Shown: positions 6,513 through 13,584, numbered from the stretch's first letter. The stretch: 14,228 nucleotides of DNA from an uncultured Collinsella sp. (GCA_902494945.1 CABUVF010000039.1:1-14228), one strand, 5' to 3'. Translations and numbers: made by a program. Notes: generated by a model not told the origin, from the letters alone.

Positions 6513-8609
6513 TTACTTTTTGCGGGCAAGCTCACCGATGTTGGCAATGCCGGAGAAAACGGCCTCGAAGCGGTTGAGCAGCTTAAGGCGATTATCGCGA
6601 AGCAGCTCGTCCTTGTCCATGACCATGACCTCATCGAAGAAACGGTCGATGGGCGCGCGCAGGGCGGCGAGGGCGGCAAATGCGGTCGGGTAGTCCTCGG
6701 CAGCAAGGGCGGCATCGACGGCGGGCTGAGCAGCCTCGGAGGCGTCGGCGAGCGCAAGCTCGACCTCGCCCATCAGGCTGCGGTCATACTCCGCACCCAG
6801 CTCGGGCTTGGAGATATGCGCGGCGCGGGCATAGGCGGTCGCCAGGTTGTCGAACGTCTCAGCGTCGTTCTTGCGGGCCTCGTCGAGGGCGGCGCAGCGG
6901 GCGAAGAAGACGGACGGGGCGATGATGTGCACCGCGGAGACGGCGGCGACGGTATCGGCCGGAATCTTTTCGTCGCGGGCCATGCTCACCAGGCGGCCAT
7001 GGAAGAAGTCACGAACCTGCTGGGCGACCTCGGCGGCGTCGAACTCAATGCCCTGCTCACTGTAGAGTTCGAGGGCAAAGTCGATGAGCGACGTGGGGTC
7101 GATCGGCAGACGGTCGCGCAGGATGTTGATAATGCCGATAGCGGCACGACGCAGCGCGTAGGGGTCGGAGGAGCCGGTCGGGGGCTCGCCGATGGCAAAG
7201 ATACCGGCGATGGTATCGAGCTTGTCGGCGCAGGCCACGATGCAGCCAGCGGTGCCCTCGGGCAGCTCGTCACCGGCAAAACGGGGACGATAGTGATCGC
7301 GAATAGCATGGGCGACCTCGTCGTTCTCCCCCATCGCGGTCGCGTAATAACCGCCCATCACGCCCTGCTGGCTCGTGAACTCGACGACGGCGTTGGACAC
7401 CAGGTCTGCCTTGCACAGGTGTGCGGCGCGAGCGGCGTCGGCGGCAAGATGGGCGCCCAGGTGAGCCTCGCGGGCGATAGCGAGCGCGAGCTGCTCGATG
7501 CGCTCGGACTTGGCGAGCACGCTACCGAGCTTCTCCTGGAAGGCAACCTTGGACAGACGCTCACGGAACTCGTCGAGGGAGATCTTCAGGTCCTCCTCGT
7601 AGAAGAACTTAGCGTCGTCCAGACGGGCGCGCACGACGCGCTCGTTACCGTCGATCACTCGCTCGGCGTTCTCGGGCTTGCTGTTGGAGACGACCACGAA
7701 CTCACGCGTCAGCTTGCCCTCGCCGTCATAGATCGGGAAGTAGCGCTGGTTGGTGAGCATGGACTCGCAGATAATCTCGTGCGGGACCTTGAGGAACTCC
7801 TCGTCGAAAGAACCGACGAGCACCGTCGGCCACTCGCAGAGGTTAATGACCTCCTCAAAGACCTTCTTGGGCGTATCGACATGGCAGCCGGGGCGAGCGG
7901 CCTCGACCTCGGAGATACCGGCAAGGATGGCCTCGCGACGGCGCTCGGCAGAAAGCACGCCGGCGTCCTCGAGTACCTGCTCGTAGGCGGCGGGGCTGGC
8001 GACAACGTGGTCACCGGGGCCGAGCACGCGATGGCCGCGCGTGGTGTTGCCGCTCGTCACGTCGGCAAATGACACAGGCACAACATCCTCGCCCAGAAGG
8101 CAGCAAATCCAGCGGACCGGACGCACGAACGTCGCGTGCTCGTGGCCCCAGCGCTGGGAGCGGTAGTTGGGCCACTGCAGGCCGGCAATGGTCTTCTCGC
8201 ACAGGGCCGTCAGGATCGGGGTTGCCGGTGCGGAGGGAATGTTCTTCTCGGCAAAGACATACTCGCGACCGTCGGTATCCTCACGACGGACCAGGTCCTC
8301 GGCAGCCACACCGCACTTGCGGGCGAAGCCCTGGGCGGCCTTGGTGGCGTTACCGTCAGCGTCGAAGGCGATGTTTGCCGCGGGGCCACGCTTGACCTCG
8401 TGAACCTCATCGGTCGCGGTGGCAACGTCGGCAACGAGCGCAGCCAGGCGACGCGGGCTCGAGATCACGCGGACCTCGCCGTGGGCCAGACCGGCCTCGT
8501 CGAGACCCTTGGCGATCATGGTACCAAGCTGCTTGACGGCATTGTTCAGCGGTGCAGAGGGCATTTCCTCCGTACCGATCTCAAACAGGAAATCCTTAGC
8601 GTCTGCCAT
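6513..8609 (-). CDS. glyS: Glycine--tRNA ligase, beta subunit
   Basis: Predicted 698 aa, in the usual range for the beta chain of the alpha2beta2 enzyme. With GlyQ it attaches glycine to tRNA-Gly; the beta chain carries most tRNA contacts. The N-terminus FLFEIGTEEMPSAPL is diagnostic. Other family blocks are GHRVLGPGDHV, EEVINLCEWPTVLVGSFDEEFL, MLTNQRYFPIYD, VVVSNSKPENAERVIDGNERVVRARLDDAKFFYEEDLK and, near residue 460, IVACADKLDTIAGIFAIGEPPTGSSDPYALRRAAIGII. The C-terminal 120 or so residues (ending RFEAVFSGIANIGELARKK) form the anticodon-binding helical region. The ATG at 8609 starts three bases after the glyQ stop; a GAGGTGG site lies inside the end of glyQ, so the two subunits are probably co-translated. 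PDRP follows 34 bases later. Confidence 0.97.
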   Translation of the reverse strand: MADAKDFLFEIGTEEMPSAPLNNAVKQLGTMIAKGLDEAGLAHGEVRVISSPRRLAALVADVATATDEVHEVKRGPAANIAFDADGNATKAAQGFARKCGVAAEDLVRREDTDGREYVFAEKNIPSAPATPILTALCEKTIAGLQWPNYRSQRWGHEHATFVRPVRWICCLLGEDVVPVSFADVTSGNTTRGHRVLGPGDHVVASPAAYEQVLEDAGVLSAERRREAILAGISEVEAARPGCHVDTPKKVFEEVINLCEWPTVLVGSFDEEFLKVPHEIICESMLTNQRYFPIYDGEGKLTREFVVVSNSKPENAERVIDGNERVVRARLDDAKFFYEEDLKISLDEFRERLSKVAFQEKLGSVLAKSERIEQLALAIAREAHLGAHLAADAARAAHLCKADLVSNAVVEFTSQQGVMGGYYATAMGENDEVAHAIRDHYRPRFAGDELPEGTAGCIVACADKLDTIAGIFAIGEPPTGSSDPYALRRAAIGIINILRDRLPIDPTSLIDFALELYSEQGIEFDAAEVAQQVRDFFHGRLVSMARDEKIPADTVAAVSAVHIIAPSVFFARCAALDEARKNDAETFDNLATAYARAAHISKPELGAEYDRSLMGEVELALADASEAAQPAVDAALAAEDYPTAFAALAALRAPIDRFFDEVMVMDKDELLRDNRLKLLNRFEAVFSGIANIGELARKK

Positions 8610-8612
8610 GGC

Positions 8613-9524
8613 TTACGCCACCTCGCCTTCCTGGTCGGCATTCTCGTTGACTCCGGCGACCTCGGCCATGTAGGCCTCGCAGCACGCCTTGGCGACGGCG
8701 CGGACGCGCAGGATGTAGTTGGCACGCTCGACCGCGGACAGGGCGCCGCGGGCATCGAGCAGGTTGAAGGCGTGGCTGCACTTCATGACACAGTCGTACG
8801 CCGGCAACGGCAGCTTGCGCTCCAGGCAGGAATGGCACTCGGCCTCGTAGTCGTCAAACTTCTGACGCATCATCTCGACGTTGGCGACCTCAAAGTTATA
8901 GGCACTGAACTCGCGCTCGTTCTCGAGGAACACGTCGCCGTAGGTCATGGGCGTGCCGTCGGGCAGATAGCTCCACACCAGATCGTAGACCGAGTTGACG
9001 CCCTGAGCATACATGGCGATACGCTCCAGGCCATAGGTTATCTCGACGGGCACGGGGTCGACCTCGATACCGCCCACCTGCTGGAAGTACGTAAACTGCG
9101 TGACCTCCATGCCGTTGAGCCAGACCTCCCAGCCAAGGCCCCAGGCGCCCAGCGTCGGGCTCTCCCAGTCGTCCTCGACAAAACGGACGTCATGGTCGTT
9201 GGGGTCCAGGCCAATGGCAGCAAGAGACCCCAGGTAAAGCTCCTGAGCATTAACCGGAGAGGGCTTAATGAGCACCTGGAACTGATAGTAGTGCTGCATG
9301 CGGTTAGGGTTCTCGCCGTAGCGGCCGTCGGCGGGACGGCGGCAGGGCTGCGCATAGCAGGTGCGCCATTCGGCGGGACCGAGCGAGCGCAGCGTGGTCG
9401 CGGTATGGAAGGTACCGGCACCGACCTCGGAGTCATAGGGCTGCATAATGACGCAGCCCTGCTCGCCCCAGTACTGCTGGAGGCGCAGGATGATGTCTTG
9501 GAAGGAAAGCGATGAAGCGTTCAT
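8613..9524 (-). CDS. glyQ: Glycine--tRNA ligase, alpha subunit
   Basis: Predicted 303 aa, standard length. This class II catalytic subunit forms glycyl-adenylate and acts with GlyS. Diagnostic segments include SFQDIILRLQQYWGEQGC, MQPYDSEVGAGTFHTATTLRSL, RTCYAQPCRRPADGRYGENPNR, QHYYQFQVLIKPSP, DVRFVEDDWESPTLGAWGLGWEVWLNGMEVTQFTYFQQVGG (given here as a region near residues 112-152), and ITYGLERIAMYAQ. The ATG at 9524 is the only reasonable start; GAGGGG lies 11 bases upstream and AGAGG immediately before, a somewhat unusual spacing. Only 59 bases separate it from lepB, so there is no room for a T-box leader of the kind that controls glyQS in Bacillus. It may be read from an upstream promoter, from the TATAGT at 9571, or both. 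Confidence 0.97.
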   Translation of the reverse strand: MNASSLSFQDIILRLQQYWGEQGCVIMQPYDSEVGAGTFHTATTLRSLGPAEWRTCYAQPCRRPADGRYGENPNRMQHYYQFQVLIKPSPVNAQELYLGSLAAIGLDPNDHDVRFVEDDWESPTLGAWGLGWEVWLNGMEVTQFTYFQQVGGIEVDPVPVEITYGLERIAMYAQGVNSVYDLVWSYLPDGTPMTYGDVFLENEREFSAYNFEVANVEMMRQKFDDYEAECHSCLERKLPLPAYDCVMKCSHAFNLLDARGALSAVERANYILRVRAVAKACCEAYMAEVAGVNENADQEGEVA

Positions 9525-9570
9525 GCCTCTAATATCCCCTCGTCGAAACGATTACACGGTTAGGTACTGT

Positions 9571-9576
9571 ACTATA
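9571..9576 (-). promoter_or_regulatory. candidate -10 element of glyQ-glyS-PDRP
   Basis: TATAGT on the minus strand, followed by ACAGTACC, lies 47 bases before the glyQ ATG and immediately after the lepB stop. There is no good -35. The hexamer and the following AC match the element upstream of ppdK. A short GTAC-A-GTAC palindrome overlaps its downstream edge. Confidence 0.35.
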
Positions 9577-9583
9577 GCGGTTT

Positions 9584-10147
9584 TTAGTCGATAGCGCCGA
9601 TGCGGTTGAGCGGCCAGTAGCGCACAAGCGCCACAGCGATCAAATCAGAGCGATCGACGGGACCAAAGTAGCGCGAGTCGGCAGAGTTTTCGCGGTTGTC
9701 GCCCATCACCCACACGCACCCGTCGGGAACGGTGTAGGGATAACTCACCTGGGCGCCAGGCGCTTGGACCGAAAGCGGCCAGCTCATGCCCGTCGTATAG
9801 TCCTCATCGAGCGCCTGGCCGTCGACGACGACCTTGCCGTCCTGCAGGTCGACCGTCTGGCCGGCCGTGGCAATAACACGCTTGACAAGAACATCATGCT
9901 CGGAAGTGGCATCGGGGTTGTGGAACACCACGATATCGCCCTGTTTGACGGGCTGACCGAGCTCGAGGCTCACCTTTTGTGCCAGGATCTGGTCGCCAAT
10001 CTCGATCGTGTCCTCCATGGAGCCGGTGGGTACCACAAAGGGCTCGACCACAAAGGTGCGGATCAGGAAGGTGGCCACGAGCGCGATCGCGATGACCGCG
10101 ACCCACTCAAAAGCGCCCCTCAACGCGGAATGCTGCAATGGAACCAT
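9584..10147 (-). CDS. lepB: Signal peptidase I
   Basis: Predicted 187 aa, the short single-anchor Gram-positive type. It removes signal peptides from exported proteins on the outer face of the membrane. A hydrophobic anchor spans about residues 13-33. The catalytic serine is S43 in VPTGSMEDTI and the general-base lysine is K89 in DVLVKRVIATAGQ; MGDNRENSADSRYFGPV (148-164) is the conserved box E. I chose the ATG at 10147, two bases after the trmD stop, with GGAG five bases upstream; a GTG two codons earlier overlaps the trmD stop and has no spacing from the ribosome binding site. It closes the rpsP-khpA-rimM-trmD-lepB cluster. Export and tRNA/ribosome maturation are not functionally linked in an obvious way, so this is probably operon sharing for growth-rate control. 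Confidence 0.96.
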   Translation of the reverse strand: MVPLQHSALRGAFEWVAVIAIALVATFLIRTFVVEPFVVPTGSMEDTIEIGDQILAQKVSLELGQPVKQGDIVVFHNPDATSEHDVLVKRVIATAGQTVDLQDGKVVVDGQALDEDYTTGMSWPLSVQAPGAQVSYPYTVPDGCVWVMGDNRENSADSRYFGPVDRSDLIAVALVRYWPLNRIGAID

Positions 10148-10149
10148 TC

Positions 10150-10908
10150 TCACTCCTCGCTCTGCGAATACGAAGCGTCCAGAATCTCCTGCGCGTATGC
10201 GCGCTCCTGGGGCGTAAGCCGTGCCGTCTCGATCAGGTCGGGACGCCAGCGGCAGGTGCGCTCGATGGCATTCTTACGGCGCCAGGCGTCAACCTTGGCA
10301 TGGTCACCGCTCACGAGCACCGGCGGCACGCCCTCGCCGTTGAATTCAGCAGGGCGAGTGTACTGCGCATACTCGAGCAGGCCTCCGTCCTCGGCGGTCG
10401 AGAACGACTCGTCGACGTTGCTCATCTCGTCACCAAGGGCGCCGGGAATCAGGCGTACGACGGCATCGGCAACGACCATAGCGGGAAGCTCGCCGCCCGT
10501 GAGCACGTAATCGCCGATCGACAGGCGCTCGTCGGCATACGCATAGGCACGCTCGTCGACACCCTCGTAACGGCTGCACACAAACAGCAAGCGCTCGCTT
10601 TTGAGCAGGCGCTCGGCCACATGCTGTGTAAAGGGCTCGCCACAGGGGGTAAAAAACACCACGGTGGGCTTAGGACCCTCGGAGCTAATAGCCTCGATGG
10701 CCTCGGCAATAGGCTCGACCTTCATGAGCATGCCCTGCCCGCCGCCGTACGGCTCGTCATCGACGGTACGATGGCGGTCGTGCGTCCAGTCGCGCAGGTT
10801 ATACGCCTTAAAATCAAAAAGGCCGGCCTTGCGGGCGCGGCCCAAAATCGATGTGGACATGACGGGCTCAAACATCTCGGGAAAGACCGAAAGGGTCTCA
10901 ATCAGCAT
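10150..10908 (-). CDS. trmD: tRNA (guanine-N1-)-methyltransferase
   Basis: Predicted 252 aa. TrmD methylates G37 of tRNAs with S-adenosylmethionine and so prevents +1 frameshifting; it is an essential SPOUT-class knotted homodimer. Visible motifs are YGGGQGMLMKVEPI (54-67), LLFVCSRYEGVDER (107-120), and the knot IGDYVLTGGELPAMVVADAVVRLIPG (region 131-156), then LLEYAQYTRPAEF and the C-terminal VPPVLVSGDHAKVDAWRR. The residue before the conserved Ser-Phe that corresponds to the catalytic Asp of the E. coli or Haemophilus enzyme (DSF) appears here as Glu (E167-S-F), with an Asp just before it (D166), and the following loop is about three residues longer. The ATG at 10908 has GGGAGG five bases upstream. 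RimM ends 10 bases earlier. Confidence 0.97.
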   Translation of the reverse strand: MLIETLSVFPEMFEPVMSTSILGRARKAGLFDFKAYNLRDWTHDRHRTVDDEPYGGGQGMLMKVEPIAEAIEAISSEGPKPTVVFFTPCGEPFTQHVAERLLKSERLLFVCSRYEGVDERAYAYADERLSIGDYVLTGGELPAMVVADAVVRLIPGALGDEMSNVDESFSTAEDGGLLEYAQYTRPAEFNGEGVPPVLVSGDHAKVDAWRRKNAIERTCRWRPDLIETARLTPQERAYAQEILDASYSQSEE

Positions 10909-10918
10909 GTTGTCCTCC

Positions 10919-11440
10919 CTACTTGTCCATATCGATCAGGCCGTCCATAACGTGGACGGAAATTGTTCCTGTGTCGGGAAGATCGAGCACAACCTGCTCG
11001 ATCACGGGAATCAGTACCTCGCCGTACCAATCACCCTCGACAACCCAAACATCGTTAGCGGGCGTCGACATGATCTCGACAATCGTGCCGAGTGAACCAA
11101 AGCGCTCGTCGACCACCTCGCGACCCATCAGGTCGGTATAGGCGGCGTCGAGTGAATCGAGCTCAAAATCGTCACGATTTGCCAACACATAGCATCCCGT
11201 GATGCCCTCGGCGGCCGTCAAGTCGTCAATGCCCTCAAACGAGACCAGATCGCCATCGCCCGTATCGGTGACGGACACGACCGTGCAAAAGCGGTCGCGC
11301 TTGAGCGCCGGAGGCGTCAGGGCGACGCGCATACCCGGCTCTAATACAGAAGGAAGCCCCCGCAGCGGCTGCGCGAGGACCTCCCCCTTCCTTCCGTGCG
11401 GCTTGACCACACGGGCGATGTTTTTGTACTGGGACCTCAA
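10919..11440 (-). CDS. rimM: 16S rRNA processing protein RimM
   Basis: Predicted 173 aa, family-typical length. RimM binds ribosomal protein S19 and assists maturation of the 30S head. The N-terminal beta-barrel domain shows IARVVKPHGRKGEV, and the C-terminal PRC-barrel shows LMGREVVDERFGSLGTIVEI, ANDVWVVEGDWYGEVLIPVI and a VMDGLID-type end. The start is TTG at 11440: no ATG or GTG is available in frame between an upstream stop and the conserved domain. It lies four bases after the khpA stop with only a weak AGGA two bases upstream, and the TTG falls in the loop of a GGACC/GGTCC hairpin. Translation is therefore probably coupled to khpA. TrmD follows after 10 bases, the usual rimM-trmD order. 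Confidence 0.95.
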   Translation of the reverse strand: MRSQYKNIARVVKPHGRKGEVLAQPLRGLPSVLEPGMRVALTPPALKRDRFCTVVSVTDTGDGDLVSFEGIDDLTAAEGITGCYVLANRDDFELDSLDAAYTDLMGREVVDERFGSLGTIVEIMSTPANDVWVVEGDWYGEVLIPVIEQVVLDLPDTGTISVHVMDGLIDMDK

Positions 11441-11445
11441 GGTCC
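11432..11445 (-). promoter_or_regulatory. hairpin enclosing the rimM TTG start codon
   Basis: The minus strand reads GGACC-TTGA-GGTCC. The five-base arms pair and the rimM initiation codon TTG is the first three bases of the four-base loop. The last base of the khpA stop codon lies at the edge of the stem, so a ribosome finishing khpA would open it. Stability is modest. The role in coupling is inference. Confidence 0.4.
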
Positions 11446-11729
11446 TAGCCCAGAACCTCTACCTCGACAGCAGTGTCGAGGCGAGCGGCCAGTGCACGGG
11501 CGAGCGTGCGAATGGCCTTGATGGTACGGCCACGACGGCCGATGACCTTAGCGACGTCATCCTCGGCGACCGAAACCTCAATCGTAGAGGCGTCGTCACC
11601 ATCGATGACCTCAAGGCTCACGGAATCCGGGTCGTCGACGATCTGAACAACGAGATATTCGACGAGATCGGCGATGCGATCTGAGAGCATTGCCTCACCC
11701 TCGAGCTGTGCAGCGTCAACCTCAGGCAC
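11445..11729 (-). CDS. khpA: KH-domain RNA-binding protein KhpA
   Basis: Predicted 94 aa from the GTG at 11729. This single KH domain has the GXXG RNA-binding loop G-R-R-G (residues 64-67) within KVIGRRGRTIKAIRTLARA, preceded by DLVEYLVVQIVDDPDSVSLE. The family (formerly YlqC) acts with KhpB as a global RNA chaperone affecting cell division and envelope synthesis in several Gram-positive bacteria. The position between rpsP and rimM is classic. The GTG start has GAGGAG six bases upstream, at the end of rpsP. An in-frame ATG at 11690, preceded by GAGGGTGAGG, would give 81 aa, closer to the usual length, so the first 13 residues are uncertain. The protein's role in this organism is inferred from the family. 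Confidence 0.92.
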   Translation of the reverse strand: MPEVDAAQLEGEAMLSDRIADLVEYLVVQIVDDPDSVSLEVIDGDDASTIEVSVAEDDVAKVIGRRGRTIKAIRTLARALAARLDTAVEVEVLG

Positions 11730-11732
11730 GAT

Positions 11733-12074
11733 TTACTCCTCGGCGCCCTCAGCGGCCTCAGCGGCAGCCTTAGCTGCCTCGGCCTCTTTGGCGAGCTGCT
11801 TCTTGGACTTCTTGACGACGGTCTCGGTCTTCTCGCCCTCGTTGGCGGCCTTGACCAGAGCGGCGACGGCGTCGGTGAGCTGAGCGCCCTTGGACTGCCA
11901 GTCGGCAATCTTCTCGAGGTCGAGGTTGATGGTCTTGGGGGCGGTCATCGGGTTGTAGCGGCCAACCTCCTCGATGATACGACCGTCACGCGGGGCGCGG
12001 GAATCGGCGACGACGACACGGTAGTACGGACGCTTCTTAGCGCCGTGACGAGCAAGGCGAATCTTGACTGCCAA
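11733..12074 (-). CDS. rpsP: 30S ribosomal protein S16 (bS16)
   Basis: Predicted 113 aa. bS16 stabilises the 5' domain of 16S rRNA during 30S assembly. The first 80 residues align end to end with the family: AVKIRLARHGAKKRPYYRVVV, DSRAPRDGRIIEEVGRYNP and a QLTDAV segment. The start is TTG at 12074, six bases after a strong GGAGGAG; starting further upstream would add 12 residues unlike any S16. From about residue 82 a low-complexity Lys/Ala/Glu tail (KKSKKQLAKEAEAAKAAAEA) extends the protein by roughly 30 residues; such tails are known in actinobacterial S16 proteins. It is the first gene of the rpsP-khpA-rimM-trmD-lepB operon, and khpA begins three bases after its stop. Confidence 0.97.
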   Translation of the reverse strand: MAVKIRLARHGAKKRPYYRVVVADSRAPRDGRIIEEVGRYNPMTAPKTINLDLEKIADWQSKGAQLTDAVAALVKAANEGEKTETVVKKSKKQLAKEAEAAKAAAEAAEGAEE

Positions 12075-12130
12075 AGGAAACTCCTCCAACCAAGCAGCTT
12101 TAGGCTGCAACTACAAACAAACAGTTGAAC

Positions 12131-12159
12131 ATAATACGCCATCGACGCGGGCAGGTGAA
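12131..12159 (-). promoter_or_regulatory. candidate proximal promoter of the rpsP operon
   Basis: On the minus strand TTCACC (12159-12154), a 17-base spacer and TATTAT (12136-12131) make a reasonable promoter with a start near 12124, giving a leader of about 50 bases. The leader contains a small hairpin with GCAGC/GCTGC arms (12094-12108) just upstream of the ribosome binding site. Confidence 0.5.
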
Positions 12160-12203
12160 GTCCGTGAGACCAACTTCTTCGGTGTAGTCGAGGGCAAATC
12201 CAT

Positions 12204-12231
12204 ATCTTAGACAAGAATTCGGGATTTGCAA
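12204..12231 (-). promoter_or_regulatory. candidate distal promoter of the rpsP operon
   Basis: On the minus strand TTGCAA (12231-12226), a 16-base spacer and TAAGAT (12209-12204) form a second promoter-like pair about 70 bases upstream of the first. Tandem promoters are common before ribosomal protein operons. The -10 match is partial. Confidence 0.4.
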
Positions 12232-12263
12232 GCACATACACGCACCCCACATGAGCTGCGCGG

Positions 12264-12269
12264 TATACT
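12264..12269 (+). promoter_or_regulatory. -10 element of dinB
   Basis: TATACT on the plus strand is a near-consensus -10, with no clear -35. The expected transcription start is about 12276. A leader of some 39 bases would then precede the ATG at 12315. I see no LexA-type operator (GAAC/GTTC inverted repeat) around it. Confidence 0.5.
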
Positions 12270-12314
12270 CATGACATGGAAAGACGCGAACATACATACG
12301 GTTATGAGGATGCC

Positions 12315-13529
12315 ATGGGCGTCACGCCACCTCCCTGGACGGGTCCGGCGGTGGGCCTCATGGACCTCGATGCGTTTTTTGCGAGCGTGGAGATGCTCGA
12401 TCATCCCGAATGGCGCGGAAAGCCGCTCATCGTGGGCGGAGACGCCGATTCGCGTGGCGTCGTGTCCACGTGTTCGTATGAGGCACGTCGCTTTGGCGTG
12501 CACTCTGCCATGCCCTCGGCCGAGGCGCGGCGCTTGTGCCCGCAAGCCATTTGGACGCACGGGCACTTTGATCGCTACCGCGAGGTGAGCGCGCAGGTCA
12601 TGGCGATTCTTGCCGAGGAGACGCCGCGCGTTGAGCGCGTATCCATCGACGAAGCCTTTATCGATATCACACCGGGTCGCTTTGCGCCCGAGGACCCACT
12701 GCTGGTTGCACGGCGTATAAGCGACCGCGTGGCAGCGCTGGGAGTGACGTGCTCCATTGGCGTGGGCTGCAACAAGACGGTCGCAAAGATCGCAAGCGAG
12801 CGGGATAAGCCGTTTGGGCTGACCATCGTGCGCCCCGGAACCGAGCAGCGCTTTTTGGCCGCGCTGCCGGTATCTGCCATGAGCGGCATCGGGCGCTCGG
12901 CCGAGGAGCGACTGCGCCGTATGCGCATCTACACGCTCGGCGAGCTGTCACGCGCGCCGGAATCCACCTTGGCCTCTATTTTTGGCGTCAACGGCGAACG
13001 TATGCGTCAGCGTGCGCTGGGACTTGAAATCTCCGAAGTCACGAGTCTCGATGAAGAGCGCAAGATCAAGTCGGTCAGCAATGAACGCACCTTTGCGAAA
13101 GATTTAACTGAGCGCGGAGACATCGAAGCGGCGATTGCACTGTTGGGCGAGTCAGTTGGACGCCGCCTGCGCCGTCAGGGACTGACGGGCGGCACGGTAA
13201 CGCTCAAGCTCAAGTATTCGTATGGCAGCGGGCGTACGGCACAGCGCCGGCTGCCTCATCCGACCGACGATGAGAACATCTTTGTGGCGGTTGCGCTCGA
13301 ACTGCTCGACAACATCTGGCAGGAAGGCATGCATGTGCGTCTGGCGGGTATCGGGATGAGCGACTTTGACCATCAGGGCGGCATCCAGACCGACCTGTTC
13401 TGCGAAGTCGACGACCGCGGAGCCCAATCCAGCGACCGACGCGACCTCTCGGTTGCTATCGACGCCGTCCGAGACAAGTTCGGCGACACCGCCCTATCCT
13501 TCGGCCGCCAATCCCGCTTCAACGATTAA
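12315..13529 (+). CDS. dinB: DNA polymerase IV (Y-family translesion polymerase)
   Basis: Predicted 404 aa. Pol IV copies damaged templates without proofreading. Catalytic acids are D17 in MDLDAFFASVE and D112/E113 in SIDEAFIDI; F22 occupies the steric-gate position. GVGCNKTVAKIASERDKP closes the palm, SGIGRSAEERL is the thumb helix-hairpin-helix, and SVSNERTFAKDL opens the little finger. QTDLF (358-362) matches the beta-clamp binding motif, though it lies about 40 residues before the end, followed by an AIDAVRDKFG segment. I chose the ATG at 12315, which has GAGG five bases upstream and lies about 39 bases after the predicted transcription start. An in-frame ATG at 12276 adds 13 residues but would be essentially leaderless and lacks a ribosome binding site. 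It is the only plus-strand gene here. Confidence 0.95.
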   Translation: MGVTPPPWTGPAVGLMDLDAFFASVEMLDHPEWRGKPLIVGGDADSRGVVSTCSYEARRFGVHSAMPSAEARRLCPQAIWTHGHFDRYREVSAQVMAILAEETPRVERVSIDEAFIDITPGRFAPEDPLLVARRISDRVAALGVTCSIGVGCNKTVAKIASERDKPFGLTIVRPGTEQRFLAALPVSAMSGIGRSAEERLRRMRIYTLGELSRAPESTLASIFGVNGERMRQRALGLEISEVTSLDEERKIKSVSNERTFAKDLTERGDIEAAIALLGESVGRRLRRQGLTGGTVTLKLKYSYGSGRTAQRRLPHPTDDENIFVAVALELLDNIWQEGMHVRLAGIGMSDFDHQGGIQTDLFCEVDDRGAQSSDRRDLSVAIDAVRDKFGDTALSFGRQSRFND

Positions 13530-13541
13530 CCGCCTTTGGGC

Positions 13542-13584
13542 AAAAAGAAAGCCGGGCAGGTACGGAAAACCGCAACTGCCCGGC
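13542..13584 (-). terminator. rho-independent terminator of the yqeK-rsfS transcript
   Basis: GCCGGGCAG and CTGCCCGGC pair over nine bases around a 16-base loop that holds a small inner CGG/CCG hairpin. In the minus direction the stem is followed by TTTCTTTTTG, a good U tract. It lies 44 bases after the rsfS stop and just beyond the convergent dinB end. In the plus direction there is no U tract, so dinB lacks an obvious terminator of its own. Confidence 0.85.

Noticed and set aside
6261..9515. Long plus-strand open frames (603 and 459 codons) opposite PDRP, glyS and glyQ
   Set aside because: Same antisense codon-bias effect; the minus strand is fully explained by conserved proteins.
12270..12310. 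Possible LexA operator near dinB (GAAC at 12288)
   Set aside because: The paired half-site is not at the correct spacing; GAAC followed eight bases later by GGTT is not an actinobacterial or Bacillus-type SOS box.
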